Positions 32,880-39,326 of a stretch of 39,326 bases of DNA are shown here, piece by piece. The DNA is from Candidatus Hestiella sp. (GTDB lineage: Archaea; Thermoproteota; Thermoprotei_A; Sulfolobales; Acidilobaceae), in contig WALX01000053.1 of the NCBI GenBank assembly GCA_015522625.1, positions 1-39,326 of the forward strand, in the 5' to 3' direction. The notes under the pieces are model-generated. The model saw only the letters and a program-made list of their open reading frames with translations, ran no database searches and was not told the DNA's origin. The translations under genes were made by a program, and so were the position numbers. The number at the start of each line of letters is the position of its first letter. Position 1 is the first letter of the stretch.

Positions 32880-34412
32880 TTGGAATGCGGAGATAGGTTT
32901 GTTGGCTACATAATAGGCGAGAGCAGTCCTAGGAGGAGCTTGATTATTTTTTCGCATGATAGTGGTATCAGGATTTCAGCCGGTATGTATTTAGCAGTAG
33001 AAACAGTTGATGGCTGTATTCTCGGAATTGTTGAGCATTTATCTTCAGGTAGCAGACTCTTGCCAGATACAATAACGGACTCGGAATCCGTTGGTTCAGT
33101 TGTTGTGTCCTTAACAGAGGACGTTCTACTTAGGGAAAGTTATCTTAAGGGAACAGTTAGATGGCTAAGTTATTTGAGCAGCCTGAAAAAAGGTATTGTT
33201 GAATCTCCAAAAGTCCCACCAATGCCAGGCGCGAAAGTATATGCAGCTAAGAGGGAGGATTTGGACAATGTCTTTGCGCCAAATGAAGACGCTTGGATTT
33301 CTATAGGTAGGCTTTCAACAATGGATGTCGAATATAAAATAAACATAAACAAAGTACAGAGGCACCTTGCAATATTAGCAGTAACTGGCGGCGGAAAAAG
33401 TAACACTATTTGTGTGATAGCAAAGAAGGTTATAAGGGAACTAAACGGAACTATCGTGATATTTGATATGCATGGTGAGTATGGAGACTTGAACCTAGGT
33501 AACAAGGCGTATGTAACAAAGCCTTATATAAATCCTATAGCAATGGATCTGAGTGAGTTAAAACAACTTGCAAAACTTCCTCCTAGTGCTACTAACCAAG
33601 AAAGGGTTTTGAGGCATGCCTGGGATTTGCTGAGAGAAAAGCTAAACAAAAACTTAGAAGTTGAAAACTTTATGGCGGAACTTAGGGCAATCGTAGAAGA
33701 GATGAGAGAGGGGGGCAAGGCAGAAAGGAAGAAAGCTGTAGATGGTGTGTTGAACAGGCTTGATGATATAATAGATTATTATGGTGATATATTGAACCCT
33801 AAAAAAGCTCCATTAATTCTAGAAAACATAATACAGCCAGGAAAGCTAACAGTATTTGATTTAAGCGAGGTAGACATTGATGGAGCAGATGCTATAGTAA
33901 GCCACTATTTAAGAAGGATCTTGCAGGAGAGGAAGAAATGGAAAAGGGGTAAGGAGAAAGGGTATCCTGTTCCAATATTTGTTGTTATCGAAGAGGCTCA
34001 TATACTTGTTCCTGGCCAAGAAAAAACCTTAAGCCATTACTGGGCATCAAGAATTGCAAGAGAAGGAAGAAAATTTGGTGTTGGACTGATATTGGTCAGT
34101 CAAAGACCAAAGAACCTTGACCAAGATGTGTTAAGCCAGATGAACAACAAAATTATATTGAGGATGGTAGAACCTCAAGATATAAGTTATGTGCAATCTG
34201 CAAGTGAAGAGTTAAGTAGCGACCTAGCAAACCTCTTGCCAAGCCTAAATCCAGGAGAGGCTATAGTCATAGGTAGTATAGCAAAGCTCCCAGCCTTGGT
34301 CAAGATCGAGGAGTGCAGGGATAAGAGACTTGGACATGATATAGATATAGTTAAAGAATGGTCTGAAAGTAGTGCAGAAATCAACGAAGAAGAGGTGGAG
34401 TCGTACTTTTAA
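32880..34412 (+). CDS. herA: HerA bipolar DNA helicase/translocase
   Basis: The 510-residue protein has an N-terminal HAS barrel (about 5-85) and a FtsK/HerA-type ATPase: Walker A AVTGGGKS (167-174), Walker B FVVIEEAH (367-374), LVSQRP sensor (406-411). It forms a hexamer that drives NurA during end resection. The start is TTG at 32880; GGAGGTGA at 32866-32873, partly inside the nurA stop, lies six bases upstream. The next gene, a methyltransferase, starts one base after its stop. Confidence 0.94.
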   Translation: MECGDRFVGYIIGESSPRRSLIIFSHDSGIRISAGMYLAVETVDGCILGIVEHLSSGSRLLPDTITDSESVGSVVVSLTEDVLLRESYLKGTVRWLSYLSSLKKGIVESPKVPPMPGAKVYAAKREDLDNVFAPNEDAWISIGRLSTMDVEYKININKVQRHLAILAVTGGGKSNTICVIAKKVIRELNGTIVIFDMHGEYGDLNLGNKAYVTKPYINPIAMDLSELKQLAKLPPSATNQERVLRHAWDLLREKLNKNLEVENFMAELRAIVEEMREGGKAERKKAVDGVLNRLDDIIDYYGDILNPKKAPLILENIIQPGKLTVFDLSEVDIDGADAIVSHYLRRILQERKKWKRGKEKGYPVPIFVVIEEAHILVPGQEKTLSHYWASRIAREGRKFGVGLILVSQRPKNLDQDVLSQMNNKIILRMVEPQDISYVQSASEELSSDLANLLPSLNPGEAIVIGSIAKLPALVKIEECRDKRLGHDIDIVKEWSESSAEINEEEVESYF

Positions 34413-34413
34413 A

Positions 34414-35271
34414 ATGGAGATCTTTTCTTTTTCCCTCTTAAATGGTATAGCCCTCTCACCCTTAGAATCAAAAAAATTGTTGGGAAATGAAAGGGTTACA
34501 ATAAACCTAGGCATGGATCAGGCTAGATGCATTTCCGATGGAAACCTGATAAGGATATCCTTCCAAGGGAGGATTTTTGAGATCAATAAAGAAGCCTTGG
34601 AGTTCCACACAAAGAGGAGGTCGATCCTTGTTATAGAAGAGAAAAGGATATATGAAGCAGAGGTGAGAACGCAGAGGGCCTATTACAAACTTGTACCGTT
34701 AAATAGGGTAAGCGAAGTCACCCTAGAGATAAATGGGATACACATGCATAGGGTAAAAGGGACGAGCCCCTTAGATGATGCTAAGAGAAAGGTTGCTATG
34801 GCCGGAGTTAAGAATAATTTAAGCGTTTTAGAAGTAGGTACAGGCCTTGGCTACACTACAATAAGTTCCCTAAAGTTTGGAGCAAAAAAGGTTGTCACTA
34901 TAGAAAAGGACGAAAATGTCCTATGGTTGGCTGAAAGGAACCCTTGGAGCCGAGGGCTTCTATCAAATAGAATTATAATACTTAAGGGGGATGCTTTTTA
35001 TTTAGTCGATGAGATAAACGAGAGGTTTGATGTTATATTGCATGATCCGCCGAGGTTTATGTCTGATAGTGGAATGCTCTATAGTGAAGAATTTTATAGA
35101 AAACTAAGAAGGCTTATTAAGCCTCGGGGCAGGATGTTTCACTATATAGGAGATCCAGGAAGGCTCAGAGGTAAGTCATTACGTGGTAAAGTAGCAAGAA
35201 GGTTGAAGAGGTCAGGTTTTAGCATAGTTCGCTATGATGAGGAGTCTATGGGACTTATCATCAAGGCCTAA
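34414..35271 (+). CDS. SAM-dependent methyltransferase, COG2521-like, unknown substrate
   Basis: The product is about 285 residues. The first 130 form an uncharacterised N-terminal domain with several beta-strand-like stretches. The rest is a class I methyltransferase: motif I VLEVGTGLGY (138-147), acidic E164 ending strand 2, and D211-P-P-R in LHDPPRF as motif IV. A D-P-P-x motif is common in enzymes methylating nitrogen in nucleic acids or proteins. A GTG at 34372 inside herA is possible, but ATG 34414 is the natural start. It is the last gene of the mre11-rad50-nurA-herA run; its function there is unknown. Confidence 0.75.
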   Translation: MEIFSFSLLNGIALSPLESKKLLGNERVTINLGMDQARCISDGNLIRISFQGRIFEINKEALEFHTKRRSILVIEEKRIYEAEVRTQRAYYKLVPLNRVSEVTLEINGIHMHRVKGTSPLDDAKRKVAMAGVKNNLSVLEVGTGLGYTTISSLKFGAKKVVTIEKDENVLWLAERNPWSRGLLSNRIIILKGDAFYLVDEINERFDVILHDPPRFMSDSGMLYSEEFYRKLRRLIKPRGRMFHYIGDPGRLRGKSLRGKVARRLKRSGFSIVRYDEESMGLIIKA

Positions 35272-35282
35272 CTACCCTAAAT

Positions 35283-35310
35283 TTTCTGGAAGAAATTTTT
35301 GATGCTTTTA
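35283..35310 (+). terminator. T-rich region after the repair operon
   Basis: TTTCTGGAAGAAATTTTTG continues with ATGCTTTTA. A weak AAATTT dyad and two T-tracts follow the methyltransferase stop, fitting termination of the mre11 operon. The rest of the gap to 35559 shows no gene; a TATA-like ACTTAAAAGG near 35532-35541 belongs to the next gene. Confidence 0.35.
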
Positions 35311-35559
35311 GATTGGAATAAAGGTTCCTGTGGCCTCTTTGTTGCGATAGATTTGCCAATGCTTCTAGGTGATTGATGAGGGTATTCGGCAGATTAAGTA
35401 GCTGTAGGTTTAACATCCCATTATGTGCATTAGACCCTTGGTTCAGGGTGTTAGATTTTTTATTTCTAAAAATTAGTTATAAACTGTGTTAGGGAATGAC
35501 AATTCATTCAGAACCGCCTTTAGATCATAGAAACTTAAAAGGATAGATGGGGTGAAATA

Positions 35560-36735
35560 TTGGAACCCTCAATAATATATATAGCGATTCCGATATCCTT
35601 CGTTTCATTCTTCCTCGCCTTAGAAATTGCAATATATGTAAATTCTTATTACATAGTAAAGAGGGATCCACCAACAGATCCTGCTCAAAAGGTGATGGCC
35701 TTACCAAAGGTCTCTATTATAGTGCCTGCATATAAAGAAGGAAAAAACATAGTTGATGCATTGGGCTCCATATCAAGGCTTAATTACCCTAGAGATAGGC
35801 TTGAGGCAATAATAGCTATGGAAGAGGGTGACACAAAAACATTATCACATTTAAAGGAAGCAGGCATAAGGTTTGGTGAAAAATACACAATCTGGAATGA
35901 CATAAAGGTCAGAATAGTATTTAATAGAGGTATTAAAGGTAAGCCCTCTTCTCTTAATGAGGCTGTGAAGGAATCGGAAGGTGATATAATTGGTATCTGC
36001 GATGCTGATGATATTCTTGAAAGAAATATCGCAATTGAGGCCGTTAGATATATAAAAAGTGGTTTCTCTGCTGTTCAATTCGCAAGGCATATAATAAATA
36101 CTAGTGGCATAATAGAAGAGTCCCAACAAGGAGAGCTAGAGATAAGCAACAATTATTTCAGCCCATCCTTCGTTTTAATGGGAAAGGTTCCTCCTCTCCT
36201 TGGCTCTGGGTATTTCATAGAAAAAAAGGCCCTAGTAGACGTAGGGCTTTATAACATAAAGGCACCTACAGAGGATCTTGACTTGACTATAAAGTTGGCT
36301 GAAAAGGGGTATAGAATAACCTTTATAAACAAAAAACTGGTCTACACTAGGGCTGTAAAAACGTTGTGGGAACTAGTAAGGCAGAGGGAGAGATGGGTTA
36401 GAGGGGCAATACTTTTAATAGGAAGGGCTATTAAAAATGCAAAAAGGCTTTGGCCACTACTTTCTTTGAATATAATGGTGCCTCTCGTCGGGGTTTTTGG
36501 ACAACTTCTCTCTATAGCCTCTCTGGTCTTTATTTTTAGACCTAGGCCAATTCTCGTTATATTAGATATACCCCTTTTTATTTCCATTTTATCTTATTTG
36601 ATTAAATACATAACTATAGGGAAAAAAGTTAGAAGCATACCAGTGTTATATGCAGCCTATGCATTGGCTGAATGGGCGACAATATTTAATTTGTTAACAA
36701 ACCCTTGGAAGTGGACAAAAACAAGGAAGGTATAA
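35560..36735 (+). CDS. membrane-anchored family 2 glycosyltransferase
   Basis: The 391-residue protein has one N-terminal membrane span (about 5-28), a GT-A domain with VSIIVPAYKEGKNI (51-64) and D-A-D-D in ICDADDIL as the metal/nucleotide-sugar site, then GSGYF, TEDLDL and RERWVRG (the Q/R-x-x-R-W-type motif), and two or three C-terminal spans (about 295-350). The layout resembles processive or lipid-linked beta-glycosyltransferases acting at the membrane's cytosolic face. The product could be a glycolipid, N-glycan or exopolysaccharide. TTG at 35560 follows GGTGA by four bases. Confidence 0.88.
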   Translation: MEPSIIYIAIPISFVSFFLALEIAIYVNSYYIVKRDPPTDPAQKVMALPKVSIIVPAYKEGKNIVDALGSISRLNYPRDRLEAIIAMEEGDTKTLSHLKEAGIRFGEKYTIWNDIKVRIVFNRGIKGKPSSLNEAVKESEGDIIGICDADDILERNIAIEAVRYIKSGFSAVQFARHIINTSGIIEESQQGELEISNNYFSPSFVLMGKVPPLLGSGYFIEKKALVDVGLYNIKAPTEDLDLTIKLAEKGYRITFINKKLVYTRAVKTLWELVRQRERWVRGAILLIGRAIKNAKRLWPLLSLNIMVPLVGVFGQLLSIASLVFIFRPRPILVILDIPLFISILSYLIKYITIGKKVRSIPVLYAAYALAEWATIFNLLTNPWKWTKTRKV

Positions 36736-36833
36736 TCCTTGTTTTTCGCAGAGTTGGATTGTAAAGTAATTGCTTTCCTTAAAAGCTTTGTTTATTAATT
36801 CTTCTATCCTAGATCATAGAACAGGGCTGTGAT

Positions 36834-37454
36834 ATGAGTTTTGAGGTGTTTGACACATTTGCTGAAAAATATGAAGGATGGTATAGGAAAAATGCTGTTC
36901 TTGCTGAAAATGAAGTGAGGCTCCTGAAACGTTTCTATTTTGGGCACCCCTCTTTAGAGATAGGTGTTGGGACAGGCTTCTTTGCCTATCATTTAAGAAT
37001 CGATTTGGGCGTTGACTTGGCATTAAATGCATTAAGAATAGCCAAAAGAAGGGTCGAGGTTATTGCAGCGGATGCAAGTAGGTTACCGTTCAAAGATAAA
37101 AGTATAGATTCCTCTCTATTCGCAGTAACGCTTTGCTTTCTTGAAAGACCAGAGGGGGCAGTAAAAGAATTGAAAAGGGTAATGAAACCGCATGGAAAGG
37201 TTGTTGTATGCATTGTACCAAAGGAAAGTACTTGGGGAAAGTACTATGAAGCAAAGGAAAGCATATTTTATAAGGTAGCACATTTCTTTACGGTTATGGG
37301 AGTTATTAATCTTTTTAAATCAAAGGAGTTTAGCTACGTTAAAGCTTTAGGCACCCTTAGTTTTAAACCGTGGCAAAACCCTATAGTTGAGGAGCCAAAG
37401 TTGTGGACTCATGGTTATGACCTAGGCTTTGTGTGCATAGAATTTATGACCTAG
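36834..37454 (+). CDS. class I SAM-dependent methyltransferase (UbiE/COG2226-like)
   Basis: The 206-residue protein has FDTFAEKYEGWY at the start, motif I SLEIGVGTGFFAYHL (about 40-54), D-L-A-L after strand 2, ADASRLPF as motif III and the LKRVMKPHGKVVV hinge. The pattern is that of methyltransferases acting on small molecules or quinones; no substrate can be named. An 18-base direct repeat spans its last codons and stop (see separate entry), so the C-terminus may be altered. It lies alone, with a TTTATTAATT box about 40 bases upstream. Confidence 0.82.
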   Translation: MSFEVFDTFAEKYEGWYRKNAVLAENEVRLLKRFYFGHPSLEIGVGTGFFAYHLRIDLGVDLALNALRIAKRRVEVIAADASRLPFKDKSIDSSLFAVTLCFLERPEGAVKELKRVMKPHGKVVVCIVPKESTWGKYYEAKESIFYKVAHFFTVMGVINLFKSKEFSYVKALGTLSFKPWQNPIVEEPKLWTHGYDLGFVCIEFMT

Positions 37455-37461
37455 GCTTTGT
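37415..37461 (+). repeat. 18-base direct repeat at the end of the methyltransferase gene
   Basis: TTATGACCTAGGCTTTGT occurs at 37415-37432 and again at 37444-37461, 29 bases apart. The first copy encodes part of GYDLGFV; the second is read in another frame and contains the TAG stop. If the interval is removed, the frame continues GFVGFATLFMVTR to a TAA. Confidence 0.8.
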
Positions 37462-37538
37462 AGGATTTGCAACCCTCTTCATGGTTACAAGATAAAAATT
37501 AATCCATATTTTCTCAGGATGTTACAAGTTTATCGAAA

Positions 37539-38027
37539 CTATGGCTGACTGCTCTTCTTGATCCAGTAATTAAGCGTATCCAAGACGTTCTCTCCAGACT
37601 TTACAATGTTTAGTGACATGAGCGCGTTTATTTCTATTAACCCCTTTATTCTTGCTAAGCCTTCTAGAGCTTTGGAGGCATCCCTTTGGGAAGGTGCCAG
37701 AATCTTTATTAGGAATTGATAAGGTCCCGTGATCTCATGCAACTCTACCACATAGTTGAGCTTTTGTATTTCATTTCTTACATAAACAATATTATCTGCC
37801 TTCGTTTTTACAAGGACGAACATTGTTGTCATAAGGCCTACCTTTACAGGATCTACTTTTATGCCAAAACACTTTATTATGCCGTTTTCTTCAAGCCTTT
37901 TTATCCTAAGGTATACTGTAGCTTCACTTACGTTTAGCTCATTTGCTATCTGCCTCCAAGGTTTTCTAGAATCTTTTTCCAGTATTTTCAATATCATCAT
38001 GTCCTTTTCATCAAGACCTTGTCTCAC
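37539..38027 (-). CDS. Lrp/AsnC-family transcriptional regulator
   Basis: The 162-residue regulator has an N-terminal helix-turn-helix (DEKDMMILKILEKDSRKPW, then QIANELNVSEATVYLRIKRL) and a C-terminal RAM/AsnC-ligand domain (about 65-150) with the central G-P-Y turn. Such proteins bind DNA as dimers or octamers and respond to amino acids. GTG at 38027 follows GGTGA by six bases; that site is inside the last codons of the geranylgeranyl reductase gene, which is 2 bases upstream. Co-transcription suggests it may regulate lipid or related metabolism, which is inference. Confidence 0.9.
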   Translation of the reverse strand: MRQGLDEKDMMILKILEKDSRKPWRQIANELNVSEATVYLRIKRLEENGIIKCFGIKVDPVKVGLMTTMFVLVKTKADNIVYVRNEIQKLNYVVELHEITGPYQFLIKILAPSQRDASKALEGLARIKGLIEINALMSLNIVKSGENVLDTLNYWIKKSSQP

Positions 38028-38029
38028 GC

Positions 38030-39085
38030 TTAGTCACCAATATACTTTAACAGCTTTATTGCGAGATCAGGCCTCCTTGCTAATGCCATAGCTATCCTTT
38101 GTTTATTCATTCTTCCTAGGGCCACCTCCGCATGGACTTGTGCTGGCATTAAAGAGAGAAACTCTCTTCTCTTGTTCCTTTCCATGGTCTGCACCCTCCT
38201 GAGTATTCGTCTTTGGATTTTAATTGCCTTTGTAACATCAGCTTTTTCAAGCCTTTCTCTAGGGTTTTTACCATTGACTATTGCCTTTGCAGCTTCTATA
38301 CCTGATATGATCGATGGCCTTATCCCCTCACCTGTAAGGGGAAAAACAAATCCAGCAGCCTCTCCTATCTTTGTTAGGTTTTTGTGCATATCTAGGCTAA
38401 CGCCACCAACGGCTATCTGTGCTCCAACTATTGGAGAAATAACCTTCGAAGCCTTAAGCATGTAATTTTTTCTGATAAACCTTTCCAGCAGCTTCTTTAG
38501 GTTATTGATATCCCTATATCCTCCAATTCCAACCTCTGTACCGTTGATTCCTGGAAAAATCCAATAATATCCTATTATTTCAGTATCGAAAAATATAATT
38601 AGCTTGTTTAGGTCCTCAAGGTCCCTTGACTTAACTACTGTTTGGAGTGCATTTATTTTTTCTCCTTTATAAAAAGTAAATCCACCTGCTAACATTCCTT
38701 TTTTAATCTCTCTTGGTTTACCATTTTCCCTAACCATAGACTTTAAGGGGTTGTAGCTTGACTTCTTCCTGATTTCAGCTCCAGATTCCACAACTAATGA
38801 TTCTAGGAATGATTCCTTATCTATTATATACCCCTCTAAAAAATCGTTTTCATCAACGGTTTTCATTTCATCAACATAGAGGGTTACACCTTTAATAACC
38901 TTGCCTATAAACTCTTTTTTAATTTCTATAGGGAGGTTCTTAGCGGATGGAATGCCAAGCCCACAAGGTTTTTTGGCAAGCCTTTCATTTGCCTCATATA
39001 ACACAACGTTGTATCCTGATTTGGCTAGGTAGTAGGCGGCCGAGACCCCAGCCGGTCCTGCACCTATTATCTCTATCTTATCCAA
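38030..39085 (-). CDS. geranylgeranyl reductase family FAD-dependent oxidoreductase
   Basis: The 351-residue flavoprotein has the dinucleotide motif IIGAGPAGVSAAYYL (6-20), KPCGLGIP (39-46), YYWIFPG (the Y-x-W-x-F-P motif of the family) and GEAAGFVFPLTGEGI for FAD binding. The family saturates double bonds of geranylgeranyl chains in archaeal membrane lipids. Sequences of this group are also found acting on other isoprenoids, so the exact substrate is open. The start is TTG at 39085, following GGGTTGTGA. It is first in a two-gene operon with the Lrp-type regulator. Confidence 0.88.
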   Translation of the reverse strand: MDKIEIIGAGPAGVSAAYYLAKSGYNVVLYEANERLAKKPCGLGIPSAKNLPIEIKKEFIGKVIKGVTLYVDEMKTVDENDFLEGYIIDKESFLESLVVESGAEIRKKSSYNPLKSMVRENGKPREIKKGMLAGGFTFYKGEKINALQTVVKSRDLEDLNKLIIFFDTEIIGYYWIFPGINGTEVGIGGYRDINNLKKLLERFIRKNYMLKASKVISPIVGAQIAVGGVSLDMHKNLTKIGEAAGFVFPLTGEGIRPSIISGIEAAKAIVNGKNPRERLEKADVTKAIKIQRRILRRVQTMERNKRREFLSLMPAQVHAEVALGRMNKQRIAMALARRPDLAIKLLKYIGD

Positions 39086-39251
39086 TCACAACCCCTATGA
39101 GAAATAAGTAAACTAAAGGGGTTTAATTCGTTTGTTATGAATCAATGCTTTTATATCATTGCCTTCCTTTTTCTGATAGACAATTGACGAATATATGTTG
39201 GACACACACTTATAACCATTCGTCTACAAGCATATTAAATGGGTGAAAGGA

Positions 39252-39326
39252 GTGAACAAGGAGATATATGATAAGAGGCTTGCCAGGAGGAAAGGGTTTT
39301 ACGTTACAAAGGAGGATGAGGATGAA
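39252..39326 (+). CDS. unknown protein, 3'-truncated by window edge (25 codons)
   Basis: The frame begins at GTG 39252 and reads MNKEIYDKRLARRKGFYVTK followed by an acidic run to the window end. GGTGA at 39242-39246 lies five bases before the start, and a TTATAACC box near 39210 could be its promoter. It diverges from the geranylgeranyl reductase gene. The visible part is charged and has no recognisable domain. An alternative ATG at 39239 in another frame is closed after ten codons. Confidence 0.6.
   Translation, partial: MNKEIYDKRLARRKGFYVTKEDEDE

Noticed and set aside
34372-34413. longer methyltransferase starting inside herA
   Set aside because: It needs a GTG start 41 bases before the herA end, and the extra basic residues are rad-like frame noise; the ATG 34414 is simpler.
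35373-35420. possible box C/D RNA (a TGATGA motif)
   Set aside because: No CTGA box D at a suitable distance and no flanking pairing could be found.

Overview
The window reads as a chromosomal segment of a hyperthermophilic crenarchaeon (Thermoprotei). The evidence is an ESCRT-III/Vps4 (CdvB/CdvC) division pair, a Sulfolobus-type single-OB-fold SSB with a basic Gly/Arg/Ser tail, archaeal ribosomal proteins and RNA polymerase subunits in the S13-S4-S11-Rpo3-L18e-L13-S9-Rpo10-S2 order, a Mre11-Rad50-NurA-HerA operon, TiaS, archaeal initiator tRNA-Met, and GGTGA-type ribosome binding sites. Base composition is AT-rich. TTG and GTG starts are very common. CdvB/CdvC argue against Thermoproteales; a Desulfurococcales, Acidilobales or Fervidicoccales relative is my best guess, but the genus cannot be fixed from the sequence alone.

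Layout. 1-1190: 3' part of tiaS. 1191-1603: an intergenic stretch with three copies of a roughly 20-nt repeat that resembles a decayed CRISPR or a regulatory repeat. 1604-4640: porGDAB, the four-subunit pyruvate (2-oxoacid) ferredoxin oxidoreductase. 4718-7225: a MoxR AAA+ ATPase and its VWA partner. 7230-9355: TatD-like hydrolase, initiator tRNA-Met, and a ridA/VIT1-like pair. 9677-9733: a perfect 23-bp hairpin overlapping the end of speD (polyamine synthesis). 10257-10445: a small unknown gene. 10695-15516: the ribosomal/RNA polymerase operon on the minus strand, led by L7Ae. 15614-17446: pyrophosphatase and glycerate kinase. 17544-19545: cdvB and cdvC, each apparently with its own promoter and without cdvA beside them.

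19541-21140 carries an aldo/keto reductase flanked by two scraps that look like parts of one IS200/IS605-type TnpB in opposite orientation, possibly the scar of an inversion. 21141-23118: a GNAT transferase and an enolase-superfamily racemase, a plausible D-amino-acid handling pair. 23108-25810: SLC13-type transporter, Mut7-C RNase, CBS protein. 26015-26324: an IS607 relic in which the head of TnpA is joined to the tail of TnpB. 26361-27519: a ParB-fold SerK-like putative serine kinase, and SSB.

27728-35271 is a tightly packed DNA-end-resection operon (mre11-rad50-nurA-herA) ending in a co-translated COG2521-type methyltransferase of unknown target. The rest holds a membrane glycosyltransferase, a second methyltransferase, an operon of geranylgeranyl reductase (archaeal lipid saturation) with an Lrp/AsnC regulator, and the first 25 codons of an unknown gene.

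Most of the window is core genome. The less explained parts are the 1.2-1.5 kb repeats, the speD hairpin and tandem promoter motif, the TnpB scraps around the aldo/keto reductase, heptad-sized duplications in rad50, and the methyltransferase attached to the repair operon.
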